A stretch of 23,929 nucleotides of DNA from positions 1 to 23,929 of the forward strand of contig JAEWZB010000051.1 in the NCBI GenBank assembly GCA_023395515.1, read 5' to 3'. This DNA comes from Bacillota bacterium (GTDB lineage: Bacteria; Bacillota; Syntrophomonadia; Syntrophomonadales; Syntrophomonadaceae). Of this stretch, positions 16,417 through 23,528 are shown in pieces; position 1 is the first letter of the stretch, and the number at the start of each line of letters is the position of its first letter. The translations under genes were made by a program, and so were the position numbers. Below the pieces are notes generated by a model. It had not been told where the DNA came from. It saw nothing but the letters and a program-made list of their open reading frames with translations, and ran no database searches.

Positions 16417-16423
16417 TTGTCAA
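16394..16423 (-). promoter_or_regulatory. Promoter of the P-type ATPase gene
   Basis: On the minus strand: TTGACA (16418-16423), an 18-bp spacer and TATATT (16394-16399). An arm of the inverted repeat occupies the spacer, so a bound sensor would block polymerase directly. Confidence 0.75.
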
Positions 16424-16428
16424 GAGGT

Positions 16429-16460
16429 AAAAAAAAACGACCACTAATGTGTGACCGTTT
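16429..16460 (-). terminator. Rho-independent terminator of the CsoR-like gene
   Basis: On the minus strand AACGGTCAC pairs with GTGGTCGTT (9 bp, two G-U pairs) around a 6-nt loop and is followed by nine T. It separates the regulator from the ATPase, so the two are transcribed separately. Confidence 0.85.
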
Positions 16461-16473
16461 AATTATGGTTGGA

Positions 16474-16749
16474 TTATGTCATATTAGCAAAACGTTCTAC
16501 AGCTTTGGTAAAGTTTTCAATGGTCTTTTCGGCATCTCCATGTTCAATGCCGTCTCTTACACAATGTTGGATATGACCTTCTAAAACCACTTGACCGACT
16601 TTATGTAAGGCTGATTTGGCAGCATTTATTTGGGAAAGAATATCTTCACAAGGAACATCCTCATCGACCATTCGGTCAATTGCTTGCACTTGCCCTACAA
16701 TTTTTCTCAGTCTACGGTGTAAATTATCAGCGTCCATACATTGTCTCAT
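16474..16749 (-). CDS. csoR: CsoR-type metal-sensing transcriptional repressor
   Basis: All-helical repressor of the CsoR/RcnR family (DUF156), 91 aa. The ligand positions are C34, H59 and C63, with the spacings (25 and 4) of the Cu(I) sensor CsoR. The persulfide sensor CstR lacks the His and the formaldehyde sensor FrmR lacks the last Cys, so a metal, most likely Cu(I), is the expected signal. The start ATG lies behind GGAGGTG. It would repress the downstream ATPase through the 16374-16416 repeat, and metal binding would release it. It has its own promoter and a terminator. No equally good copy of the operator is seen at its own promoter, so autoregulation is uncertain. Confidence 0.88.
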   Translation of the reverse strand: MRQCMDADNLHRRLRKIVGQVQAIDRMVDEDVPCEDILSQINAAKSALHKVGQVVLEGHIQHCVRDGIEHGDAEKTIENFTKAVERFANMT

Positions 16750-16787
16750 TTTTTCACCTCCATATAGACAAATGAGGTATTCCTTAC

Positions 16788-16816
16788 ATTATTTATAATA
16801 TCGGAATTTGTGTCAA
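16788..16816 (-). promoter_or_regulatory. Promoter of the CsoR-like gene
   Basis: On the minus strand: TTGACA (16811-16816), 17 bp, AATAAT (16788-16793). It is about 40 bp upstream of the start codon. Confidence 0.6.
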
Positions 16817-16908
16817 GTTAGACACCAAACAAAATCCCGGCCAGATAATTCTATTTTTAAAATTATCAAATCCTTAAGTTTATATGGAGAGAACTTTAAC
16901 CCCATTTT

Positions 16909-17430
16909 TTAGGGACTTACATAGGTGCTGGAAATTTCCACCGCAGTTTTTTTCTGGAGGTCATATTCCAGTAGAGTAGTTTGGTTATCTTGGTAGGTAT
17001 ATATCATCCGAATTGTTACTTTGTTATTATCCACAATATGCTTATAATTTTTATTAGCGATAGTAATAAGCTGGTAATGGGCCCTAGTCTTAAGATGGAA
17101 TTTTACTAAATTCTTTTCAATAATAATCTCTTTATTTTTCGGGTCAATACGATAACTTTTGAAATCATCTTCCCCTCCATTAAGGATATAGAGGGCTTTG
17201 TCATCATGGGTAATGGGATAAACCGGGGTATTATCATCGGTTAAGAATACCATTCTTTTATTCTTTTCTGTATAACTGCTGCTGTACTTAGCAAATTGTT
17301 CCGGGATTTCAGTAGTTAAGGTAATTCCCCCATAAATAGTCAGATAAAATACTACTAATACTACTGCGATAACTGCAAACCTGGAAATGATTCTTCTTCG
17401 TGTAGCATCATTGGCAAATTGTCTAAACAT
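16909..17430 (-). CDS. Unrecognised protein with one membrane segment
   Basis: I do not recognise this 173-aa protein. It has a short positively charged N-terminus with RRRIISR, one hydrophobic segment at about 17-36 (FAVIAVVLVVFYLTIYGG) and a soluble remainder, probably outside the cell. The remainder is rich in beta-type sequence, for example KALYILNGGEDDFKSYRI and TRAHYQLITIANKNYKHI. It has no cysteine, lipobox or catalytic motif. The start ATG follows AAGGAGG, and a good promoter (TTGTAG-N17-TATAAT) lies upstream, so it is probably a real, separately transcribed gene. It lies between the ABC-transporter operon (terminator in between) and csoR, and nothing links it firmly to either. Confidence 0.75.
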   Translation of the reverse strand: MFRQFANDATRRRIISRFAVIAVVLVVFYLTIYGGITLTTEIPEQFAKYSSSYTEKNKRMVFLTDDNTPVYPITHDDKALYILNGGEDDFKSYRIDPKNKEIIIEKNLVKFHLKTRAHYQLITIANKNYKHIVDNNKVTIRMIYTYQDNQTTLLEYDLQKKTAVEISSTYVSP

Positions 17431-17488
17431 GGCATCCTCCTTAATTTATTTTACGATAAATTTATTATACTTATAAACTATCTCACCT

Positions 17489-17517
17489 ATTATAGAATTT
17501 TCTTTTAAATACTACAA
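17489..17517 (-). promoter_or_regulatory. Promoter of the unrecognised one-TM protein gene
   Basis: On the minus strand: TTGTAG (17512-17517), a 17-bp spacer and a perfect TATAAT (17489-17494). Confidence 0.65.
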
Positions 17518-17545
17518 ACTAATATAAGGATAAAATAGATAAAGA

Positions 17546-17587
17546 AAAAAGATTGGCTAGATAATTAACCTTCCAGCCAATCTTTTT
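17546..17587 (-). terminator. Rho-independent terminator of the GntR/ABC operon
   Basis: AAAAAGATTGGCT (17546-17558) pairs perfectly with AGCCAATCTTTTT (17575-17587) over 13 bp. On the minus strand it ends in a T-run. It lies 28 nt beyond the permease stop. Confidence 0.85.
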
Positions 17588-17615
17588 AAAATTGTTACTT
17601 TATGTGCTTAATTAT

Positions 17616-19712
17616 TTACCGGGCCGCCAGACTAATTTTGCGGGAAGTATTTTCCGGAGCCTCGACTAATTTATAATATTCTTGAATGAAATTATAGATT
17701 TCTTCACTAAGATAGCCTTTATCATATAAAAAGTTTAAAGTGTTTTTATGATAGTAATCTATATCCAGGCTAGAGCTGCGGTCCCGATACTTATTATTAA
17801 TGGGTAAATCCAGGTTTTCTATAGAGAAGTTCATATAGCCCCAATTATTACGGTTAAGCTTCAGCATTTCTTCATCACTCATAGATAAGTAGTCTGCTTT
17901 AAGAGCATTAAGGAAACCGGCATAATCTTCGGGAGCAATTTTAATTTCTCCGCTTTCTTTTATAGACTGAGCAGCAGGGCCATATTGGGCCGGAAATTTT
18001 TCTGCGTAACGTATAATGTGTTCTTGAATAGTTATGTGACGAATATTAGCTAGATTTAAATCAACGGTGCCTATTTTTTGGGAGCGTCTTTCCGAAGAAC
18101 CTGCTATAGATGCCAGTTTATTTAAAAGTTCTTTATCTGATTCACCAGTTACTTGTTTAGGTATAAGTACGGGGAAATTGTAAGTCTTAGTCTTACCATT
18201 ATCTAATCTATAAATAATACTAATGAAATAATAGGAATGCTGATGTCCTTCCTGACGGTACCAATCCGAGTTATTGCGGCTGCGGTAATTATTTCTGACT
18301 TCTTTTATATTGGCGGATAAATAAGTATGCAGTTTATAAATATCGGCTATACTTTTATCTTCCGTATATATACCCGGGATTACCGACCATAAAAGCCGGG
18401 TTTCCTCTTTAGTTAAATTCTCGGCATTTCCATAAATATAACTATAACCACCCGCATTATTTTCTACCTTTTCTATAGGCGCTCCATAAGTTAAAGCTAA
18501 TGAAGTGGGCAGATTGGGGATTTCATCCATATATATCCGGCTTTGATCTGCGGTTAAGTTTCTCAGGGCATAATAACTAAGCCCATTATCGGAAAAAGCC
18601 ACAGCTTCCACTTTATTAACCTCAGGCAGGCGGGCTGCATAGCCGTACCAATCATTATAAATTGAAGCAGAAACCACGATTAATATTAGAACATAAACTA
18701 CAAACCCTTTATAGGAGCCGAAAACCCGATAGGATTTTTTAAGCAGCATTTCCGCTATAAAATATCCTATCATACCCGCCAGTAGAAGCAGTAGTACCGA
18801 CCATAAAAAGCTTTCCTGAATATTAAATATTTCGATTAAAACCAAGCCCAAAGCTAAACTGCTGCAAAAGGTAACACCATATTTGAAAAGGGGGTTTAAG
18901 GCCCGGATAGCCATAACATCACCGGTATTTTCCATTTTGCGTTTTTGATATAGCTTTAAAGCTGACCAGCTTAACAGTACTCCTACGAGAAGGTATATTA
19001 TCCATACCAGCATATTACCTCCTATTATCTCTGAATTATAATTAAGGGAGGCCGTATGCAAAATGGGAGTAGCTTTTTCCATTAATCCTGCACCCCGGGA
19101 AGTCGTAGAGACAAAGCCATAGAGAAAATGGGTCAAAAACGCATTTATCAAAAGTTCCAGACCGATAAACAGGACATTAGCTATTCCGAAAAAGGCGATA
19201 TGAGCTATGATATGGCCGGTTAACATCCCGATGCTTACCGCTAAGGAATACAATAATATTGATAAGGAAGTAAAAATAAACAGCCACTTAGATAATACCA
19301 GGATGTCCAGGCAATTATAATTTAGGCCCATGCCGATTAAGACCAGGAAAAATACCAATAAAGGGGTTAGGAGCATGAATAAACCTGATACATAATTACT
19401 CACAAATACCGTCTTGCGCTTATAAGGCAAAGTATTGACCATAGCAGTGGCGGTAGAATTATGTATATAAGAATAAACGGCTGCCGCTATAGCAATACTA
19501 AAAAATCCGACTACTAAAGCTAAGAGCTGCGATAAACTAAAAAGATTATTATTGAACATCTCGGAAGTAATTACTTCTTGGTAATTATAATTTACTATAA
19601 AACCAAAGCTTGCTATCAAAACAAAAAATAAATAGGCTGCTAATATCGGCCAAAATCTTTGCAGGTTTTGGTTAAACAAGGCTTTACTAAATAATTGTGG
19701 TGTCGATGGCAT
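17616..19712 (-). CDS. ABC transporter permease with large C-terminal external domain
   Basis: Membrane subunit of 698 aa of an ABC-2-type exporter. About six hydrophobic segments lie in residues 20-255 and about three more at 275-355. They are followed by a soluble domain of about 340 residues (360-698) with no catalytic motif I can see. With an odd number of segments the long tail would be outside the cell. The overall form matches permeases paired with YtrA-type GntR regulators, which in Bacillus respond to cell-wall-active compounds. The start ATG lies behind GGAGGAATGGATT and inside the end of the ATPase gene (26-bp overlap), so the two are translationally coupled. The substrate is unknown. 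Confidence 0.85.
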   Translation of the reverse strand: MPSTPQLFSKALFNQNLQRFWPILAAYLFFVLIASFGFIVNYNYQEVITSEMFNNNLFSLSQLLALVVGFFSIAIAAAVYSYIHNSTATAMVNTLPYKRKTVFVSNYVSGLFMLLTPLLVFFLVLIGMGLNYNCLDILVLSKWLFIFTSLSILLYSLAVSIGMLTGHIIAHIAFFGIANVLFIGLELLINAFLTHFLYGFVSTTSRGAGLMEKATPILHTASLNYNSEIIGGNMLVWIIYLLVGVLLSWSALKLYQKRKMENTGDVMAIRALNPLFKYGVTFCSSLALGLVLIEIFNIQESFLWSVLLLLLAGMIGYFIAEMLLKKSYRVFGSYKGFVVYVLILIVVSASIYNDWYGYAARLPEVNKVEAVAFSDNGLSYYALRNLTADQSRIYMDEIPNLPTSLALTYGAPIEKVENNAGGYSYIYGNAENLTKEETRLLWSVIPGIYTEDKSIADIYKLHTYLSANIKEVRNNYRSRNNSDWYRQEGHQHSYYFISIIYRLDNGKTKTYNFPVLIPKQVTGESDKELLNKLASIAGSSERRSQKIGTVDLNLANIRHITIQEHIIRYAEKFPAQYGPAAQSIKESGEIKIAPEDYAGFLNALKADYLSMSDEEMLKLNRNNWGYMNFSIENLDLPINNKYRDRSSSLDIDYYHKNTLNFLYDKGYLSEEIYNFIQEYYKLVEAPENTSRKISLAAR

Positions 19713-20580
19713 AATCCATTCCTCCTAACTCATGGATAAATATTTCTTCTAAAGATAATGGCAAGACATCCACCATTAAGGGATTAAGCTGATTAGCCTG
19801 GCTGAGAATGGCTTCCTTTTCTCCCCGGACTATCAACTGAATAACACTGCCGGTCTGGTTTTCGGCTAATATGTTTAGTCCTGTAAAATCAGGAGGCTCA
19901 GTATTAAAAGCCATTTGTAGTTTGAAAATATTGTTTTGCATCTCATCCAGACTGCGTTCTAAGACTACTTCTCCCTTATGCATTATTCCTACATGGTCAC
20001 ATACGTCTTCTAATTCCCTTAGATTATGGGAGGAAACAAATACCGTAGCTTGGCGTTCGGCCACATCCTGAAAAATTAAGCTCCACACCTTACGGCGGGC
20101 TACCGGGTCTAAACCGTCCATAGGCTCATCTAAAATCAATATATCAGGCATAGTACATAAAGCTAACATAAAAGCCACATGTTTTTTCATGCCCCGGGAA
20201 AAACGGCGAATGGGCATCTTAGGATCTAAAGGGAAAAGGGGTATAAGTTTGTCTAAACGCTCGCTATTAAAGTCCGGATAGACTCCTTTATAAAACTTGA
20301 CCATATCTTTCATATTAGCTTGGGGAAAAAAGTATATGTCATCAGGTACATAGGCCACCCTTTTTTTGACGGCAGGATTATCGAAAACTTCCTCCCCGTT
20401 TATTTTAATACTGCCCTGGTCAGGAATCAGAATTCCTACCATATGTTTTATCAGGGTAGTTTTACCTGAACCATTAGGGCCTACTATTCCGTATACAGAT
20501 GCTTCGGGTACATTTATATTTACATCACGTAAAGCCTGAAACTCATCAAAGGACTTATAAAGGCTTCGTACTTCTATCAT
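19687..20580 (-). CDS. ABC transporter ATP-binding protein (YtrB-like)
   Basis: Nucleotide-binding subunit of 297 aa that powers the permease encoded just downstream. Walker A GPNGSGKTT (about 34-42), Walker B ILILDEP with the D-loop MDGLDP, and the H-switch SSHNLRELEDVCDHVG are all intact. The signature loop reads FSRGMKKHV instead of LSGGQ, a variant common in this exporter subfamily. The C-terminal 90 residues form an accessory domain. The ATG follows AAGGAGG with a rather long spacing (about 10 nt). It is 27 bp downstream of the GntR gene in a regulator-ATPase-permease operon. Confidence 0.93.
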   Translation of the reverse strand: MIEVRSLYKSFDEFQALRDVNINVPEASVYGIVGPNGSGKTTLIKHMVGILIPDQGSIKINGEEVFDNPAVKKRVAYVPDDIYFFPQANMKDMVKFYKGVYPDFNSERLDKLIPLFPLDPKMPIRRFSRGMKKHVAFMLALCTMPDILILDEPMDGLDPVARRKVWSLIFQDVAERQATVFVSSHNLRELEDVCDHVGIMHKGEVVLERSLDEMQNNIFKLQMAFNTEPPDFTGLNILAENQTGSVIQLIVRGEKEAILSQANQLNPLMVDVLPLSLEEIFIHELGGMDYAIDTTII

Positions 20581-20607
20581 CTCTAAGTAACCTCCTTAAA
20601 TGTAAAA

Positions 20608-20973
20608 TCATAACTGATCCAGAGAAGTTTTAATTTGTTCTTTATTAATCCCCAGATAAATAAGTTCCCGGGCGATATCTCGAAACTCAGCCATTAGTTT
20701 ATTAATTCTATCGCGGTTTTCTCCGGGGCTTACTGCTGCTACGAAAGTGCCTTTCCCGGTTACTTGATATACGTAGCCTTCCGTTTCTAATTCCCGATAA
20801 GCTTTTTGAATAGTATTAGGGTTAATGGCCAGATTCTGGGCCATTTCACGAACTGATGGAATTTTCTCATTGCTGGCTAAAACACCACAAATAATAAGAT
20901 TTTTAAATCCATCTTTAACTTGTTCGAAAATAGGCTTAGGATTTTTTAAATCTATACTGATGATGATAATCAC
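20608..20973 (-). CDS. GntR-family regulator, YtrA type
   Basis: Short GntR repressor of 121 aa with a winged helix at about 10-80 (PIFEQVKDGFKNLIICGVLA, then EKIPSVREMAQNLAINPNTI and QKAYRELETEGYVYQVTGKG) and only a short C-terminal dimerisation tail, the form of YtrA regulators that control ABC-exporter operons. The start is unclear. The first possible codon is GTG at 20971-20973, but it lies inside a near-perfect ribosome site, GGAGGTGAT. Family members usually begin with the equivalent of ISIDLKN. The codons at the proper distance are ATT/ATC, so a rare start codon may be used. Repeated GTGTA/TACAC half-sites upstream suggest autoregulation. Confidence 0.9.
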   Translation of the reverse strand: MIIIISIDLKNPKPIFEQVKDGFKNLIICGVLASNEKIPSVREMAQNLAINPNTIQKAYRELETEGYVYQVTGKGTFVAAVSPGENRDRINKLMAEFRDIARELIYLGINKEQIKTSLDQL

Positions 20974-20982
20974 CTCCCCACC

Positions 20983-21025
20983 TACACTTTTGCGTGTATA
21001 GCGTGTACTACATCACATAATACAC
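20983..21025. promoter_or_regulatory. Probable operator cluster of the GntR/ABC operon
   Basis: Half-sites TACAC (20983-20987), GTGTA (20994-20998), GTGTA (21003-21007) and TACAC (21021-21025) form two inverted repeats, N6 and N13, and a direct repeat GCGTGTA with 9-bp period (20992, 21001). They lie between the promoter -10 box and the start of the GntR gene. YtrA-type proteins are known to bind GTGTA-like half-sites near their own promoter. Confidence 0.5.
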
Positions 21026-21045
21026 AGGAAGAACCTTCCTGTCAA
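21017..21045 (-). promoter_or_regulatory. Promoter of the GntR/ABC operon
   Basis: On the minus strand: perfect TTGACA (21040-21045), 17-bp spacer, TATTAT (21017-21022). The spacer contains the inverted repeat GGAAG-GTT-CTTCC. Confidence 0.75.
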
Positions 21046-21087
21046 TGCACAATTATCATTAGGAATTTTATCCTGGTCTGAGAACGC

Positions 21088-21120
21088 AAAAAAAAAAGAG
21101 CCTGACTAAGTCGGCTCTCT
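21088..21120 (-). terminator. Rho-independent terminator downstream of the thioesterase gene
   Basis: On the minus strand AGAGCC and GGCTCT bracket a short GACT/AGTC-rich loop and are followed by ten T. It lies about 50 nt beyond the thioesterase stop. Confidence 0.8.
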
Positions 21121-21137
21121 TAAACATAAAGAGGGGC

Positions 21138-21157
21138 TTATTTCTTATAAGAAATAA
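21138..21157. repeat. Perfect 20-bp palindrome after the thioesterase gene
   Basis: TTATTTCTTA followed directly by its reverse complement TAAGAAATAA. It lies 13 bp beyond the thioesterase stop and just before the terminator. It has no loop, so it looks more like a protein site or stem extension than a terminator of its own. Confidence 0.5.
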
Positions 21158-21170
21158 AAGAAATCCTATC

Positions 21171-21575
21171 TTATTCCTGATTATTTACTATGGCCATAGT
21201 ACAACGGGACACGCAAACTAGTTTTTCTTCTTCATCATAGATTTTAATATCCCATACCAGGGTTCGACGGCCCACATGGATAGGGGTGCCAATAGCTGTA
21301 ACTATACCATCCCGTTTACCCCGAATATGATTAGCATTGATTTCTAATCCTACCGCATGTTGAGTTTCTTTATTTATAAATTGATAACTGCCGGCCGAAG
21401 CTACAGTCTCAGCTATGACTACCGAAACCCCGCCATGCAGCAAGCCAAAAGGCTGATGAGTTCTGGGTGTAACCGGCATAGTAGCTACTACTCTTTCCGG
21501 TGTATATTCGATAATTTCTATATCTAAGGTTGCCATCACGGTATTAGTAATATCAAACGGATCAGCTTTTGCCAT
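21171..21575 (-). CDS. Hotdog-fold acyl-CoA thioesterase (PaaI/EntH-like)
   Basis: Cytoplasmic thioesterase of 134 aa that would hydrolyse an acyl- or aryl-CoA. The central motif FGLLHGGVSVVIAETVAS carries the HGG and the acidic residue (Glu) at the position of the catalytic Asp/Glu in EntH/YdiI-type enzymes. The following GLEINANHIRG and TLVWDIKIYDEEEKLVCVS strands are typical. The ATG follows GGGGGAGA. Its own promoter is visible (21618-21646), and a terminator follows. It is divergent from a CoA-transferase gene, which fits a role in trimming or balancing CoA-ester pools. Substrate not readable. Confidence 0.9.
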   Translation of the reverse strand: MAKADPFDITNTVMATLDIEIIEYTPERVVATMPVTPRTHQPFGLLHGGVSVVIAETVASAGSYQFINKETQHAVGLEINANHIRGKRDGIVTAIGTPIHVGRRTLVWDIKIYDEEEKLVCVSRCTMAIVNNQE

Positions 21576-21617
21576 TTATAATCTCCCCCTAAGTAATTCT
21601 TGCTATTAAATATTTCT

Positions 21618-21646
21618 ATTATAAATTGTTTCTGCTAATACTACAA
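21618..21646 (-). promoter_or_regulatory. Promoter of the thioesterase gene
   Basis: On the minus strand: TTGTAG (21641-21646), 17 bp, perfect TATAAT (21618-21623). These are the same two hexamers as in the promoter at 17489-17517. Confidence 0.7.
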
Positions 21647-21699
21647 ATCGAGCTTTAGCTAATATATAGTCTGGAAATATTCAATATGGAATATTTTGG

Positions 21700-21728
21700 T
21701 TGTAAAAGAATAACCGTAGTGCTACATT
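21700..21728 (+). promoter_or_regulatory. Candidate promoter of the CoA-transferase gene
   Basis: TTGTAA (21700-21705), 17 bp, TACATT (21723-21728). GAATATT-type inverted repeats flank it: AAATATTC/GGAATATTT at 21675-21696 and GGAATATTAAGAATATTC at 21738-21755. The latter covers the region just after the expected start of transcription. Confidence 0.45.
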
Positions 21729-21804
21729 AATAGTGTAGGAATATTAAGAATATTCGTACATATACATAAGTGATGCTTAAAATTAACAAGGGGGGAATGG
21801 AATT

Positions 21805-23118
21805 ATGAATTGGAGGGAAATGTATAAGCAAAAAGTCTGTAGTAGTGAGGAAGCAGTGAGTCTTGTGAAATCGGGAGATAAAGTAGTTTTCCCATTAGGT
21901 AATGGTATTCCGGTAAGTCTTCTGGAGGCTTTGGCAGAACGTAGTGATATGGCTGAAGTGGAAATTTACGGAGGTTTAGAAATCTTTCCGCTTAAAATAT
22001 TTAATGCGGAATTCTTACAAGCTAACCCGCAGTTTAAATATACCAGCTTATATAGCGGAATTTTTATTAGAGAAGCGATCAAGAAAAAAGTGGCTACTTA
22101 TCTGCCCGTACGTTTAGCCCAAGGGCCGGAGATTGTAGAGAAGGATCATATGGTACCTGAGGTATTAATGCTAACTGTATCTCCTATGGATAAACATGGG
22201 TTTTTCAGTTGCGGGAGTCATCCTGATTTTGTTTATCCTATAATACGTTATGAAAAACATAGGCATATTATTGTGCAAGTATCCGAAAATACTCCTCGTA
22301 CCTGGGGTGATAATCATATCCATATTAGTGAAATAGATAAAATTGTAGAATTTACCCAGCCGTTATTAGAGCTGCCTGATATGCCCGCATCCCCGGAAGA
22401 AGAGCTAATCGGACAATATACGGCCGATATGGTTCCGGATGGTGCTACTATTCAGTTAGGAATCGGCGGAGTACCTAGTGCCGTAGCCAGATTGCTTAAA
22501 GAGAAAAAAGACTTAGGGGTACATTCGGAAATGCTTTGCGATGCTATGGTAGAGCTATATGAAGCCGGGGTAATTAATAATAGTAAAAAGAATCTTAAAA
22601 AGGGTAAGATGGTAGGAACTTTTGCGGTGGGAACCCGTAAACTGTATGATTTTATAGATGATAATCCCTTAGTAGAAATGTTTGGTTGTACTTGGGTTAA
22701 CAATCCTTTTGTTATTGCCCAAAATGATAATGTCATATCAATAAATTCGGCTTTAGAAGTAGATATGACCGGCCAGGTTAATGCAGAATCACTAGGAAAT
22801 GTTCATTATAGCGGTACCGGCGGATTTATTGATTTTATGCAAGGCGCTTGGTATTCCAAAGGCGGTAAGTCATTTATTACTTTAACCTCGACTTATAATA
22901 ATTCTAAAGGAGAAGTTAAATCACGTATAATTCCCATGCTGCCTCACGGAGCAACCGTAACCGGACAAAGAGCTGAAATCCAGTATATAGTAACTGAATA
23001 TGGAGTAGCAGAAATCAAGGGACGTAACTTTAAGCAAAGAGCAGAAAGTCTGATTAATATTGCGCACCCGGATTTTCGTGATAGATTAAGGTTTGAGCTA
23101 GATAAGCTAAATATTTAA
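21805..23118 (+). CDS. CoA-transferase of the 4-hydroxybutyrate / butyryl-CoA:acetate family
   Basis: Enzyme of 437 aa of the acetyl-CoA hydrolase/transferase superfamily, which moves CoA between an acyl-CoA and acetate (or a related acid) in the cytoplasm. The probable catalytic Glu is E242 in GVHSEMLCDAMVELYE, which aligns with the active-site Glu of Clostridium 4-hydroxybutyrate CoA-transferase. The glycine-rich loop LGIGGVPSAVA is at 218-228. The C-terminal segments SGTGGFIDFMQGA and VTEYGVAEIKG are conserved in the family. Length is normal. The ATG follows GGGGGGAATGG. The gene is monocistronic with its own terminator. With the ligase and thioesterase it suggests short-chain acid or fatty-acid CoA metabolism. 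Butyrate/acetate is an inference, not a reading. Confidence 0.93.
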   Translation: MNWREMYKQKVCSSEEAVSLVKSGDKVVFPLGNGIPVSLLEALAERSDMAEVEIYGGLEIFPLKIFNAEFLQANPQFKYTSLYSGIFIREAIKKKVATYLPVRLAQGPEIVEKDHMVPEVLMLTVSPMDKHGFFSCGSHPDFVYPIIRYEKHRHIIVQVSENTPRTWGDNHIHISEIDKIVEFTQPLLELPDMPASPEEELIGQYTADMVPDGATIQLGIGGVPSAVARLLKEKKDLGVHSEMLCDAMVELYEAGVINNSKKNLKKGKMVGTFAVGTRKLYDFIDDNPLVEMFGCTWVNNPFVIAQNDNVISINSALEVDMTGQVNAESLGNVHYSGTGGFIDFMQGAWYSKGGKSFITLTSTYNNSKGEVKSRIIPMLPHGATVTGQRAEIQYIVTEYGVAEIKGRNFKQRAESLINIAHPDFRDRLRFELDKLNI

Positions 23119-23528
23119 AAACAGACCTTTTACAATAAAGTGGTGAGAACATAGGTTTTCACCTCTTTTTTTATGATTATAGGTTATAGAAATCTTAAGA
23201 AAAATGTAAAAAATGCAGGAGAATTAAAAAACTATAGCGAAAATACCAATTAGCAATAATTTTCGTATTATTCAGACAAGCATAGCATATTAATTATCGA
23301 GCAGACATCATACCAACTCTCATTTTAATAATTTTATCATTGGCCTTTCTTGTAATGTTTTAAATATTATTCTCATATCATTAGTTCAATCAATTTTGCT
23401 TAACTTCTTAACCGCGAAATTGTACTAAAATTACTGAACATAGTTCTATACAACCGAACAACGGGAGGTGAAAATACGCTAGTTAATGTTTGAATTTTTG
23501 TAATTTAGTTAAGTTAGGAGGAATTTAG
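23119..23528. other. 410-bp intergenic region
   Basis: It holds the CoA-transferase terminator at its left end and is otherwise AT-rich, with no supported gene. A strong ribosome-site-like sequence, GGGAGGTG (about 23463-23470), is followed only by very short reading frames (GTG AAA ATA CGC TAG, and ATG TTT GAA TTT TTG TAA). No convincing promoter for the downstream gene was found. Confidence 0.5.
23142..23172 (+). terminator. Rho-independent terminator of the CoA-transferase gene
   Basis: GGTGAGAAC (23142-23150) pairs with GTTTTCACC (23155-23163) over 9 bp with one G-U, with a 4-nt loop ATAG, followed by TCTTTTTTT. It lies 24 nt after the stop. Confidence 0.9.
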
